A stretch of 64,000 bases of DNA from contig JASWHV010000001.1 in assembly GCA_030760725.1 (NCBI GenBank), positions 23,743,928 through 23,807,927 of the forward strand, in the 5' to 3' direction. Shown here piece after piece: positions 1 through 11,466 of the stretch. The notes below the pieces were generated by a model that saw nothing but the letters and a program-made list of their open reading frames with translations, made no database searches and was not told the DNA's origin. Both the position numbers and the translations under genes were made by a program. Source of the stretch: Neostapfia colusana. Lineage: Eukaryota > Streptophyta > Magnoliopsida > Poales > Poaceae. How positions within the stretch are numbered: position 1 is the stretch's first letter; every line of letters starts with the position of its first letter.

Positions 1-305
1 TACTACATCATTGCGGTTTTCTTTGCATCTGTTTCTTCGATCCCTTTGAACATAAGCTTTTTCATAGAGATCACGTGTTGATCGGTTTGATCTAGATCTT
101 TAGTCCAGATCATCACCACGTCCACACTTGATCCATACACCCTTGTTCATCGTAAAACCCCATGCAAACATGCAAGAACACGTACAAACTGATCTAATAA
201 AACAGCACCATAGGATTAGCATGCATATGCACCATTGCATCTTGAGTAAAGTTTGTGCATGATGATTGATCTCTGTAAATCTTGTATATGCGTGATTGTG
301 AGTAG

Positions 306-1664
306 AAGGAAAAGCTCAGGGAGCTACCTACGAAGGACTATAGCACCAGAACATCGAGGCACAAGAGCAACAAGAGCCACAGGAACAAGGCAAGTGCCCC
401 TTCACCATATTGATCCCATGTTTTGAAAACTGTTTTGTTTGCGAAAACTGTGAATGCTTGAGTCAATTTGATGGGAAACCCTTTTATAAGAGTTTACTAG
501 TTTTGTTAACCGCCCTTGTCGCCAGGGAAAGTTTATGAGTCGGGTATGGTCGGTTTTTGCTTTTTGCTTCGCTAATCTACGGGCTATGGGAAGCGATAGA
601 AGGTGTCTAGCTACTGCGCTGATGAGAATAATGATAATGAGAACTTGAGGTTAATGAACATGAATCAGAGGTAGACCTAGGCAAGCTTGGTTCGTGGAAG
701 TGGTAGAATGATATGGTGGTTACTTGTCGTAGATCTAAGGACTGGTTCATGCGAGCCATGCTAGGAATATAGTGCCACCACATGGCCAAATATGGGTGCG
801 GCTTAGCTGACTAATTAGGTATGTTGCTAGATTTTTATGGACCGTGGAACGGGCGGGGAATGGGAGTCGAGTGAGGACTGCCCTGGGAACTGCATGGCAC
901 AAGAGGGGCCCGTAGGTGGGAGAATTGGAGATTCTAGCCTGCTGGTGAAACCTTAGTGAGTCCATACATCTAGTAGCCCCTTTGTAAAGGCTATTTTGTG
1001 ATCTCTTGGCCATACACCGACGGTTGTGTACTGGTATAATGGAGGTTCTGCAGCCGCCGACGGGTGACGAAATCACAAACTTGTGGGTAAAGTGGTGCCA
1101 CCTCTGCAGAGTGTAAAACTATCATGATAGCCGAGCTTACGGTCACAAGCGCTTGGACAATTCACATGATCAGATGGGATGGTTATTGGGATGGTATTTG
1201 GTTTGGTTAATGGTTTGGTGATAGTTTGGTCTTTGGATTTTGTTTTCGGAACTGTTGAGTCCTGGTAATGAGATTGGTTGCATGACTGTTGAGTCATGAC
1301 AATGAGATTTGATCTCGGTTATGAGATGAGATGGTAGTGAATATGAGATGGTATTCATGAGCATGTGAAAAAGTTGAGAAAGATAAATGTTCGGATGAGA
1401 TATGAAAAGTGGTGAATCATGATGGAGGTATGTTGATGTTTAAATACATGTTGGGATTACATTCACTTAAAGCTAGTTGCTGTTTTTATCATGATTTGCG
1501 AAATAAACTTTGCTTTTATGCAATGAGCCTTTTTATACCTACCTTGTTATAAGCTACATGTCATACTTTCTGCACTTGCTGAGTACATCATGTACTCACC
1601 CTTGCATTATCATACATCATCAGCAACAGGAGATGAGTACTATGAAGACCACGTGGAGTATTAG
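306..1664 (+). other. Predicted split ORF inside the A2 LTR (exons 306-389 and 1630-1664)
   Basis: I predict two exons. Exon a (306-389, 84 bp) follows AG at 304-305 and ends at a GC-type donor (CAAG|GCAAGT). It starts and ends in phase 1 and its frame is rich in Glu and Gln, ending EQQEPQEQ. This copy has a TAG at 341-343, so it is broken. Exon b (1630-1664) follows CAACAG, completes the split Gly codon and reads GDEYYEDHVEY then stop. AATAAA lies about 150 bp downstream. Exon lengths (84 and 35 bp) are the same in the 5' LTR of A1. The upstream exon with the start codon was not found. No known family is recognised; the product would be a small acidic protein. The splice sites are inferred. 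Confidence 0.5.
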
Positions 1665-1747
1665 GCGTGTAATCTACCCTCAACCTTGCCTGTGGAGTAG
1701 AAGATGGAGCCGCTGCTGCTGCTTAGTTTTCTTCCGCTATAGTTTAG

Positions 1748-1807
1748 AAGACTTCCGCTGCTAGAATAAGACTTCCGCTGCTAAGATAAGACTTCCGCTG
1801 CAATAGA
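1748..1807 (+). repeat. Three tandem 20-bp units
   Basis: Three near-identical units of the form AAGACTTCCGCTGCTAGAAT lie head to tail between exon b of the LTR ORF and the AATAAA at 1817. The core GTCTTCCGCTGT or ACTTCCGCTG also occurs once near the 3' ends of the B, C and E LTRs. Confidence 0.8.
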
Positions 1808-2091
1808 GATTGATGTAATAAAGTACTTGAATCTATTCATTCGTGGTTAAATATATTCTGAGTTCAGTTTGTGGATTATATGTGTATGTGTGATGAACAT
1901 CCTGGGCACACATACACATCAGTCTCGGTTCCGAGAGGTTTTCTCTCAGAACCAGGGCGTCACACAAGGATGGTTAACAAAACTAGTAAACTCCTATAAA
2001 AGGGTGTCCCATCAAGTTGACTCAAGCATACGAGTTTTCGCAAACAAAACAGTTTCAAACCATGGGATCAATATGGTCAAGGGGCACTTGC

Positions 2092-2175
2092 CTTGCTCCC
2101 GTGGATCGTGTTGCTCAAGCGTCTCGAAGTCTTGGTGCTATAGATCCTCGTAGATGGGCTCTTGAGCTTGTCCTT
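2092..2175 (-). other. LTR exon a in the A1 3' LTR
   Basis: Minus-strand 84-bp exon between a TAG acceptor (complement of 2176-2178) and a GCAAGT donor beginning at 2091. It has the same length and phase as the A2 and A1 5' LTR copies. The frame carries one internal stop where the 5' LTR copy has a Gln codon. The matching exon b has been separated from it by the A2 insertion. Confidence 0.45.
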
Positions 2176-2774
2176 CTACTCACGACCACACACATACAAA
2201 ATTTACAACAATCAATCATCATGCACAAACTTTACTCAAGATGCAATGGGGTAGATGAATGCAAATCCTATGGTGTTGTTTTATTAAACCAGTTTGTACG
2301 TGTTCTTGCATGTTTTAATGGGCTTTCATGGGGTTTTATGATGAACAAGGGTGTAGGGATCAAGTGTGGACGTGGTGATGATCTTGACTCAAGATCTAGA
2401 TCAATTCCACCATCAAAAAACGATCAAAACACGATCTGTCCACACGCAAAAGTTTCTGCTCGAAGGGGGCGAAGAAAACGGATGCGTAGAAACAGCGGCG
2501 ACGTTGTAAGATGGGTAATGGAGACCTACCTCTCTTCCTCCTTGTGGCAGGGCCTTTCTTCTAGCAATGGCAGCAGCGGAGAATTTTTCTATGGAAAATT
2601 TTGGTAGGACAGATCGTCGGCTTCTTCTCCGGCGACGGCGAGGCGTGACGGGGCTCGACGGCGGCCAAATTCTGCCGTGGATGGGAACTTGGCGACTTGG
2701 CAGCAAGGAAGGGGACTTGGCAGGAAGGGGGGACGACCAAAAGGGAGAGGGGTGCGGCCAGGGGGTGGGGGTTA

Positions 2775-2782
2775 TATTTATA
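2775..2782 (-). promoter_or_regulatory. TATA-like box of the A-family LTR
   Basis: Minus strand reads TATAAATA, followed by a C-rich leader. The same box is retained in the A1 LTR slices near 29238-29245 and 37240-37247. It lies upstream of exon a in the sense direction, so it is a plausible U3 promoter. Confidence 0.5.
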
Positions 2783-2789
2783 AGGGAAA

Positions 2790-2990
2790 AAAAGAGTCCT
2801 AGGGGTGAAAAAAAAAAGAGTCCTAGCAAGATGGGACTCATCCAAAGAGTCCTAGGGGTGGAAATAAAGAGTCCTAGCAAGATATGACTCAACCAAAGAG
2901 TCCTAAAGGTGGAAACAAAGAGTCCTAATGGTGGGGGATTTAACCAAAGAGTCCTAAAGGTGGAGGACTTAACCAAAGAGTCCTAAAGGT
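2790..2990 (-). repeat. Tandem repeat (AGAGTCCTA units) in the A LTR
   Basis: At least seven irregular copies of AAAGAGTCCTA followed by GGGGTGG or AAGGTGG occur, with spacing of about 20-35 bp. It lies upstream of the TATA-like box in the minus direction, in the U3 position. Shortened versions (two units) remain at 29268-29296 and 37258-37298. Confidence 0.85.
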
Positions 2991-3169
2991 GGGGAATAGG
3001 GTTCCCCCCCTTAAGGGCTGCGGCCAAGGGTTCTCCCCCTTAATTGGTGCGGCCAATTTGGGGAAAATTCCCCCCAAATGTAGGGAAAATTCCCCTTTTG
3101 TGGAATTGTGGAACTTGGAAATTTTAGGGAAAATTTGGGGAAATTTGGGAATGGCTCATTTCAGCAATC

Positions 3170-3425
3170 TCTTTCCCATTCCTCACCATTTCGATGTCAC
3201 TTGTTCCATTTCTACATTCCCCTCACCATTTCTATGCCCCATTCTCCATTTCTATATTCCCTTCTCCATTTCTATGCCCCATTCTCCATTTCTACATTCC
3301 TTTCTCCATTTCTAGGGTTCTTCCTCCATTTCTATGGTTCCTTCCTCCATTTCTATGGTTCTTTCTCCATTTCTATGGTTCTTTCTTCATTTCTGTAGTT
3401 TTTTCTCCATTTCTACTTCTTTTAT
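3170..3425 (-). repeat. Tandem repeat of ~20-bp pyrimidine-rich units
   Basis: More than ten degenerate units of CTCCATTTCTATGGTTCTT type (variants with ATTCC or GCCCC) run head to tail. The block lies just inside the start of the 3' LTR. Its low complexity creates apparent ORFs on the plus strand that are not genes. Confidence 0.88.
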
Positions 3426-3484
3426 AATGCTTCTCTACATGAAAAATGTATGCAATGCATGGTAATGAATTTGAGGGTGTTACA

Positions 3485-3521
3485 AACCTACCCCCTTAAA
3501 CTGAATCTCGCCCTCGAGATT
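3485..3521 (-). other. Polypurine tract and adjacent hairpin of A1
   Basis: Minus strand reads a purine run (TTTAAGGGGGTAGG) directly before the LTR start, the expected plus-strand primer. Beside it, 3504-3521 is an inverted repeat, AATCTCG-CCCT-CGAGATT (7-bp arms, 4-nt loop). B and E have the same arms at the same place with a different loop. Confidence 0.75.
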
Positions 3522-4739
3522 CGAGAGAGTGGAGAATAGATGAGTGAATTCTACCTTGAGATCTTCCTCATGCTCCCATGTAGTTTCGGCTTCCGTGTGA
3601 TGGCTCCATTGTACCATGCACCAATGGATCACTTTGTTCCTCATGACCCTTTCCCTCACTTCCAAGATTTTGACGGGGTGCTCCGCGTAGGTCAGATCCT
3701 CTTGAAGTTCGAGTTCATCCATCAGTACTTGTTCTTCCGGTACTCTTAAGCACTTCTTGAGTTGGGATACGTGAAACACATCATGCATGTCGGAGAGGTG
3801 CGTTGGCAGCTCTAGTTGATAGGCTACTTCTCCTCACTTGCCCAAAATCTTGATTGGCCCGATGTAGCGAGGTGCTAACTTGCCTTTGATGTTGAACTGT
3901 CATTGGCCTCGGATAGGCGATACTTTAAGATACACCAAGTCTACTACTTCAAAGGTCAATCTCCTTCACCTATTGTCAGCATAACCTTTTTGTCGTGATT
4001 GAGCAGCATTCAAGTTTTCTCGTATCGTTTGGACTTGTTTTTTGGGGTCTTGCAGCACTTCGGGTCCAAACACTTGGCTTTCTCCGGTCTCATTCCAGAA
4101 CGGCGGCGTTCTACACCGCCTACCATACAATGCTTCGAAAGGTGACATCTTCAAGCTGGCTTAGAAGCTGTTGTTGTATGAGAATTCAGCCTACGGCAAG
4201 CTCCTATCTCAGTTACGCCCATGTTTCAAGGCGCAAGCTCTCAACATGTCTTCCAAAATTTGATTTGTCCTCTCAGTTTGCCCGTCGGTTTGCGGGTGAT
4301 AAGCGGAGCTGAAATTTAGTCGTGTACCCATGGCTTCATGCAGCTTCTTCCAGAACCTAAAGGTAAATTGAGAACCCCGATCTGAAACTATCCTCTTCGG
4401 GACTGCATGGCAACACATGATTTGCTCCATATACAGCTCGGCTAGTTGTGCGACGCGGTACGTGGTTCTAACAGGAAGGAAATGGACTGTTTTCGTCAAC
4501 CGGTCCATAATAATCCAAATGGAGTCATAGCCAGACCGAGTACATGGCAATCCGACTATGAAATCCATGCTGATGTCTTCCCACTTCCACTCGGGTACTT
4601 TCAATGGCTGCAACAATCCAGCGGGTCTTTGATGTTCGCCCTTCACTCGTTGGCACGTGTCGCATAAGGCAACATATTCAGCTATGTCCCTTTTCATACC
4701 ATCCCACCAATAGCAATTCAGGTCCTTGTACATCGTTGT
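3522..4739 (-). pseudogene. A1 integrase C-terminal half with chromodomain (degenerate)
   Basis: Minus-strand remains of Ty3/gypsy integrase. From 4739 downward the translation shows the second half of the zinc-binding region (CDTCQRVK), the first catalytic Asp (SMDFIVGLP), the second (VSDRGSQF) and the Glu region (QTDGQTER). Then come ALYGRRCRTP and MHDVFHVSQLKKC, and a C-terminal chromodomain-like segment (VQWSHHTEAETTWE). The family inserts cDNA into chromatin, and the chromodomain is thought to steer it to heterochromatin. The reading frame breaks several times between about 4210 and 3790. The N-terminal part of the same protein lies beyond the solo LTR, at 9293 and above. The frame runs on through the polypurine tract to a TAA at the LTR edge. 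Confidence 0.85.
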
Positions 4740-7700
4740 TGTGAGGACCCCGCCGTCCCGATCACTCACAGGGACGGGGCACCTCGCCCGGGAATCGCAT
4801 TGGGTGGTGCCGTGCGATGCGGCACCCAACAGCGCACATAATAAAGCATTATATTACATAAAACAAGCGGAAGCTTACAAAGTGTTGATTTTACAAATAC
4901 TTCTCAAATAATGCTACAGCGGAAGACTATTACAACTCACGTCTCATACCTATGCTAAGCAACAGAGAAGGTGTCCAGCCCACGGACGCTTCTCGCTAGC
5001 AACACTATCACAATAGCAGTGGCAAGGGTTGCCATGAGTTCACAACTTGGAGAGCTCCGAGTCTCATCGGACACCCGATCATATCAGCGCACAGTTATTA
5101 CCTGCAAAACAACTTATGCAGTATCTGTGAGCACGAAGCTCAGCAAGACTGACCCGTCACCCTAGTCATGAAACTCTACATGATGAAATAAGAGGGCTGC
5201 TTATAGAAGTTTGCACAAACGATGAATTTGAGCTAAAGGAGTGTCCTTACTTCAAATTTTAGGCAACTTTTATAGCCCTCACGCAACTTACATCGAGACT
5301 CCACAATCAAACAAGAAACGCTTCATCTCGATGTCACTTGCCCGAGGTGAAAGTAACTTTAGTGAGCTATCCTAGACTCATACAGACCTTGCGCCATTAC
5401 CGTCGAGACGCCACAATCAAACAAGAAACGCTTTGCCTCGACGTTACTAGCCCAAGGTGGAAATCAAATTTAGTGAAGTGTTGATCGTTCCTCATCTCCA
5501 TTATGAGGATTACTCACGAAGCATATTAACTGTTTTTCCGGTTTATTACTACGTCACGACGCAGAGAACAAGTATGCTCACTACCACGAGCGACGGTGAT
5601 TGCAATCAAAAACACCCGGCTGACACGACACATACGCCCGTACTCGATGTTGCACACAGCAACCGTCACTGACGCCGTACGTGGCAACCTTTCACACGAC
5701 ACCCAAATGTCGAACCGGTCCCACCGACTGGGATTAAGTCTCTCTACGGCAAACCCTCGTAGAGCCGACTTCTCTATCCTTTCAGCATCGGCATCAGACG
5801 ATGAGGTATGCCTCGACACCCGAGTTAACATGTTACATCGGTTTCCTGGGTCCCATATAGCCAGTATGCATCCGGTACACAACTCAAACTTGTCCAATGG
5901 GCCGCACATGAGAACGGGCCTTAATTGACTCAGACATAGACTAGGTTCACAGGACCACATCCTTGACCCTTCCATCCGCTGCCCGGTCTCCATTCCCAAC
6001 TATGAGGATCAATTCCCAACACTTCCGATTGATCCCCCTTAACCCCGTTTCACGAGTAGGAATCTGCCCACTCGAGTTATGCCTCTTTTAATCCACTTTT
6101 GTTGAGATCAGCAGCTATAATTAATTGATAACATATCCTACATTAAACTCCAGGGTTTTCTGGGTCATACATTTGGAGTTTCATACCATCTAAACGTAAT
6201 GCAATAAATAAAATGCTAGAGGTATGAAGTGAATACAAATAAAAAATTGTAAATTTGATGCAAACCGGGGCTTGCCTTTGTTTTGCAGGGGACTTATATA
6301 TATGACTCAGTTAATGAAGACCACTTGGCTTGATCTGTTGCCTCCCTCCTTTGATCTCTACTCCAATGACTTCAAGATCTCCACGTAGGTGCTACACGTA
6401 ATGAATATGCACAATTGTTTAATTGTAAAGACTTTGCTACAAGTTCTAATAACAAGTTTTTAGAAACTGGAACTCTGTTTAAGAATTTAAAATGACACTG
6501 GTGCTAGTAGTATGGGTTTGGGTCTAAGCAACATGATTAAGTGCTAAGTGTCTTCCCCCTCCTCTATATTGATCCCTTTAAAGGGTTGAATAGAACAGGG
6601 GTGATCCAGAGCGCCAATGGAGCTGAGAATTTTCATGTGAGTTCCTGGTCACAAGAAAGTCATCTGGACCAAAAATTAGCACTTTTCATTGAGTGGTTTG
6701 TTCAGAAAAATTTCTAAGCAATTAAGCAAAGAAGGATTAATTCTGAGATCACACCCCTGTTCATGCCAAACTTAGTGAACTACAATTCCAATTATAGATC
6801 ATAGAGTTTGCATGAATTTTCCTAGCATTTTTGGAGCTAAAATCTGCCCAGAACTGAATTTCCAAGTTTTGGAAATTCTCTGAAAATGTTTCTGTATTCA
6901 ATTGAACACAGCATCTTCAAATCTGAATTGCCCTGAACAAATCAACTCCAATTGAGCTGAACATTTTACAGGGGTTCACTCTCACCCTAAAGACTATTCT
7001 GGCAAAATTTGAGGAATTTTGGATTAGCCAAACTCCCTCTAAAATTATTTTTTTGAAAAGCTTTAAAGAATTTTCCAGAATTAAATAATGAGTTCATACA
7101 AATTGGGTTGTATATTTGGACAGATATATTCCATAGAAATCCAACCCAATTTGAATCACTAAATTTGGGGCTTCCTAGCAAAGTTATGAGGTTCTAAAGT
7201 TTGGGGGAAATCTGAATTTGAATTCTGTTCTATTTTCCAATTTTCATAGACATAAGAAATTAACACCACATTTGGCCAATCAAATGAGGTCCAATGTTTC
7301 TGAAAATTTTACTGGAGTTCAGGTATTTTTGGAGGAATCTCTTGCCCAAATTTGGGAATTTTCCAATACACAGAGCTCCTGGAAAATTTCCTACAAGATT
7401 TTCCTTATAGGAATCCAACAAAATTTATAGGAATCCAACAAAATATTGGGCTGTACCCCTGGATAGTACTCTCTTATAGGAATCCAACAAAATTTATCTC
7501 ACTATTTTCGGAGCTTCCTACACCAAGTTATGCATTTTACAAGTTTGAACAACTCTCTATTTGATTTTAAACAGAACAGTCACACGTGGGGCCCACGGGT
7601 CAGGTGCTTCTTCAACCTCCCGCCAGAGCCCGCGGGTGCACACCGGCCGAAAGCGTGGCATGGCTCGTTCTCCCTCATTTGTCCACCAAATGAGCTCCGG

Positions 7701-9292
7701 TTTCGCCCTACATGCTCCTTGGAACATGGCTCAGCTGCCGGGCAAGGTTTCCCCGCATGAAAACGGCTGTAGGTGGGTCGGCACCGGCGGGGTGGCCCGG
7801 GAGCTCGGCATGGACGTGTTCCAGCGCGTCCAAAGCTTCTCCCGGCGAGCTACCTTGCCCTAAAGCATGACCAAAGCTCGTGGAGCATGGAACGCACCTC
7901 AGTTCGTGCTGAAATTGGTGGGAATAGGGCGGTTACCGGAGACCCGAGCCGTTTTTGCCGCCGGCGACGAATTCTCGTCGCCCGGGGCCTGTGATGATCG
8001 GTTTTCTTTGGTTCTCGGTGTGGGAGGGCGCTAGGGCATCAAGTTTCTTTGGTTTGAATTGTGGGAGGTATGATCAGTCGGTTTGGAAGAATTTCAAGAA
8101 TTAAACACGGTCTGTTTTATTCGTGCGCCGGTGCCAAAAACCGAATTCCGGCGAGCCGGCGTCGGGGGAGAGCAGGGGGGCGACAGGATGAGGATCAGTA
8201 CCTCCTGGTGAACCTCTGTGGCCTCTAGAGCACGCCGGAGAAGCGCTGGGCTGGCCGGGAGACGAGGAACTGCGGTGGCGACTTCACACGGCCCCATGGA
8301 AGGAAAAGCGAGCTCGACACCGGGGTTCCAGTGAGTTGGCACCTTGTTCTCGCTGTGGGCACGTCGACGGAGCTTGGGTGGTGCCGTGGATGAGCTCAGC
8401 TTGGCGTGAAAACTACTGAGGCGTCCGGGCGCCGGTGGACCGAACCGTTCCTGCATGCGGCAAGTTCCTCGTGGAGGAGAGCGCGTGAGGATGAAACAGG
8501 GTACCGAGGCATCGGGTAGTAGGCAAGATGATCACGCTGAGACGTGAGGACAGACACTAGAGGTCGCCAGCGTGAAAGACACGAGCAGGAGGTGGCGTTG
8601 TGACTGGTGCTCGGTGTCGCCCGGGAGAGCCTCGGCTGCTTCGGGAGGAAAACTGAAGACTGCATACTGAAAGCTGGAGACTGAAGATCTTTTGGGCATA
8701 TGACAAGTGGGTCCCACTTTCCACCTTATCCCCTCTCAACAGCTCTCAAATATCTCCACAGTTTGCAAATGATCCATCCAAATGTTTGAAGTTGCAAATT
8801 GAGTTGCATTTGGAGAGTTGGGCAAATTTTATCCAAATTCAAATGTGTATTTGAATTCTTTGCACATTTAAATCCTTTTGGGAGAAATGGATAGCAAATC
8901 TTTTCAAAAATTGATGAAACTTTGCCTACCCCCTAATTTGGACCTAAGGAATCCAAATGTGAACTCTGATCATCGATTTGGCTGCTGCAAATGAGGTTCT
9001 TAATACAACAGTTTGAAAACCCTTGTGTTACTCTCATTTGCATTTTTGATTGGAACAATTTGCTCTCAAAATCAAACTTTAGCTTCCTCACACATATGGG
9101 GACTTCCCACCTTAGTTTTAGATCCCTCTTGGGTTCCAATTCTTCAAACAATTATTTGAACTTGTGTGAAGAAAGCTCTCATGTGTATTATCACATGTGG
9201 AAAAAGTTTTAACAAGTCCCATTTTTCATACATGTGAAACCAACTTCGTGCAAACAAGAGTTTCTTTGTATGCATATTTTGGGACCTTTACA
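4740..9292 (-). mobile_element. Solo LTR of family C inserted in A1 integrase
   Basis: A single 4,553-bp LTR, TGTGAGGACC to GGGACCTTTACA on the plus strand, with no internal region. Flanks are GTTGT (4735-4739) and GATGT (9293-9297), a 5-bp target duplication with one mismatch. It splits the integrase zinc-binding region (HPG...TMYKDL). Orientation is taken from its likeness to B and to the plus-strand copy at 29297 and 37299. A solo LTR normally results from recombination between the two LTRs of a full element. Inside are a GC-rich segment (about 7580-8720), a GTGGGTCCCAC motif (8707-8717), a GC-type donor (at 6275/6276 on the minus strand) and an acceptor with hairpin near 5101-5150. No intact coding sequence is evident. 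Confidence 0.88.
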
Positions 9293-10925
9293 GATGTACA
9301 GCCGGGATGTATGGAATAAGGTGAGTCATGTGCCTCCTTTAATATCGTGTCGCGGATATGCTTCACGTTAGGCACACAAATCCTTTTCCCTAACCAAAGC
9401 GTGCTTTTCTCGTCTTCCTTGAAATCCTATTCTATGCCTTGTTGGATTCTTTCCTTGATTTACTCATCCATTGCTTGGCCATCTTGTATCTCTTGTTCCA
9501 GTGAGGAGTTCAGTTCTACCACCTCCATCTAGTTCAAGAATCCGAGATGCAACCGTTCAAACTCCTTACGCAGCTCGGGTGGCAGCTCCCGAACCGTGAG
9601 TTGGTGACATGCTCCATCAGCTACTACATTGGCGCCTTTCCAGTGTGATAGTTGATTCCAACATCATAATCCTTGATGAGTTCCAACCATCGACGTTGCA
9701 TCAAATTCAGATCAGTTTGCGTGAATATATACTTGAGGTTTTGTGATCCGTATAGATCTCACATTGGTGGCCAAGGATATAATGCCTCCAAATCTTCAAG
9801 GCATGTACCACGGGCTGCTAGTTCCAAGTCATGTGTGGGGTAATTCAGCTCATGTTTCTTTAGTTGTCTCGACGCATAGGCTACCACTTATCCTTCTTGC
9901 ATGAGCAAACATCCAAGCCCTTGTCTTGATGCGTCACAATATATGTCGAAACTCTTGCTCACGTACAGCAATACCAAAACCGACGTTGTGGTTAATCTCT
10001 TATTTAGCTCCTTAAAGCTTTCTTGACACGCTGGTGTCCACTTAAATGCTTCCCCTTCATTAGCAATTCAGTCATAGGCTTCGCTATTTTGGAGAAATCC
10101 TTGATGAACCGGCGGTAGTATCCAACCATCCCAAGGAAACTCCGAATATCTCTCACATTCTGCGGTTGGTTCCACTTCAGACCATCTCCCACTTTTCCGG
10201 GATCAACCGATACTCCTCCCTCGGAGATTATGTGGCCTAGGAACGATATCTCCTTTAGCCAAAATTGACACTTGCTGAACTTAGCATACAATTGATGCTC
10301 TCGCAGTTTCTGCAATGTTAACCTCAAGTGTTCTTCGCGTTCTTCCTCGCTTTTCGAATACACCATGATATCGTCGATGAAAACCACGACAAACTTGTCC
10401 AAGTACTCCATGAAGACCTTATTCATGAGGTACATAAAGTATGCGGGTGCATTCGTTAATCCAAAAGACATAACGGTATATTCATACGAACCATACAGGG
10501 TTCAAAATGCAGTCTTGGGTATGTCGGAGGGCTTAATCTTCAGCTGGAAGTATCCCGGCCGAAGATCAATCTTGGAGAAAATTCGGGCACCTTTCATTTG
10601 GTCGAACAGGTCCTCTATACGGGGCAGCGGGTATTTATTCTTGATCGTCACCTCATTGAGAGACCTATAATCCACACACATCTTTTGGGTCTCATCCTTC
10701 TTGTCTACAAAAGAGCACGGGGGCTCCCCATGGTGACGAGCTTGGGCGTATAAAACCCTTTTCTAGCTGCTCCTAAATTTGCTTCTTGAGCTCCACTAGT
10801 TCATTAGCGGGTATCATATACGGCCTCTTCGCTATAGGTGTTGTTCCGGGTGCTAAATTAATGGCAAATTCAATGTCCCGGTCAGGTGGCATACCTGGAA
10901 GTTCTTCCGGGAACACATCTGAATA
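9293..10925 (-). pseudogene. A1 reverse transcriptase, RNase H and start of integrase (degenerate)
   Basis: Minus-strand pol remains. Reading from 10925 down: DVFPEELPGMPP, the RT fingers (FIRPSSSPWGAP), CVDYRSLN, then SFGLTNAPAYFMYLMN and the active site VVFIDDIMVYSK (about 10365-10385), with both catalytic Asp residues kept. RT thumb follows (SFLGMVGYYRRFI). RNase H follows from about 10000 to 9590 and is badly broken. The segment 9293-9600 reads into the integrase N terminus (YSIHPG) up to the solo-LTR break. Several in-frame stops and frameshifts (for example an extra T near 10707) make it non-functional. Apparent plus-strand ORFs here are shadows. Confidence 0.85.
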
Positions 10926-11240
10926 TTATTGAACCACCAGAATGCTTTCCAATGTCGCTTCTTTGGTGTGGTTCAGCACTTCCTTCTCGGTTGCCGGTTG
11001 GGCTGCCTTGAACTCAATATGAGTACCGTGCTCACTAATCAACTGCACGATCCTCTGAGCACATTGAATCACTCCGTTGTGCTTGCTTAACCAGTCCATT
11101 CCAAGTATTATATCAATCCCTTGGGCATCCAAGACAATAAGGTTAGCAAGAAAGTCTATCCCCCTTATTTTAAGTCTTACTTTCGGACATTGTATGATAT
11201 AAAATTCAGGTTTGACTTTCCAACTATATGCATCAAGGTG
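10926..11240 (-). pseudogene. A1 protease, C-terminal part
   Basis: Minus-strand translation gives the end of a retroviral-type aspartic protease: KIRGIDFLANLIVL, then ILGMDWLSKHNGVI, the conserved second half of Ty3/gypsy protease. The catalytic DSG segment and everything upstream (zinc knuckle, gag) are missing. The sequence changes to unrelated non-coding DNA at about 11240. A stop at 10926-10928 separates it from RT. This is the remnant edge of an internal deletion. Confidence 0.8.
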
Positions 11241-11466
11241 TATGAACTATGCAACTTCTTTCAGCCTACATGAGGATGTGTACGAGTGCCGAAGCATCTC
11301 ACATCTCTCCACTATGTACGGATGTGGACATTCACCGATACGTCGCACAACTCACACCAGCACACAAGCACAAGCAATCATCACAAAAATTTCAGCACAC
11401 CACTCTTATTCAAGCTACTACGATCTAAACGTTCCTATTACAGCTTTATTCAATGGAATCCTAAAC
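11241..11466 (-). other. Deletion scar replacing gag in A1
   Basis: About 225 bp of non-coding sequence lie between the orf0 stop (11467) and the surviving protease fragment. Gag and the first half of protease (normally 1.2-1.5 kb) should be here. I see no gag motif or zinc knuckle on either strand. Confidence 0.65.

Larger units (their letters stand above)
1..1964 (+). mobile_element. A-family LTR (copy A2), 3' part
   Basis: This stretch is the reverse complement of 12710-14040 plus flanking LTR sequence, so it is a second copy of the A-family LTR in the opposite orientation. It ends with GGGCGTCACA at 1964, matching the inverted end (TGTGACACCC) of the LTR at 12710. Its 5' part lies left of the window. 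Beyond 1964 the sequence continues directly into the minus-strand LTR of A1 (CAAGG at 1965-1969). A2 therefore landed inside that LTR, and CAAGG is the likely target duplication. Whether A2 is a solo LTR or a full element cannot be seen. It holds no host gene; its content is the split LTR ORF at 306-1664, a short tandem repeat and an AATAAA at 1817-1822. Confidence 0.85.
1965..3484 (-). mobile_element. 3' LTR of A1, truncated by A2
   Basis: On the minus strand this begins TGTAACACCC at 3484, immediately after the polypurine tract of A1. It runs to 1965, where A2 interrupts it. Positions 1965-2245 match 14038-14320 of the 5' LTR with about 16 differences in 290 bp (roughly 5-6%), making A1 the oldest datable insertion here. 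The full LTR would be about 2.8 kb; the rest lies beyond A2, outside the window. It contains a TATA-like box, two tandem-repeat blocks and one copy of LTR exon a. The 5' LTR lacks about 350 bp present here (roughly 2245-2600). Confidence 0.88.

Noticed and set aside
2790..3425. Regularly spaced short repeats resembling a CRISPR array
   Set aside because: Units are directly adjacent and degenerate without unique spacers, and they lie inside a plant LTR.
3108..3427. Overlapping open frames rich in Phe, Pro, Ser and His
   Set aside because: Produced by the 20-bp pyrimidine tandem repeat reading through in all three frames.
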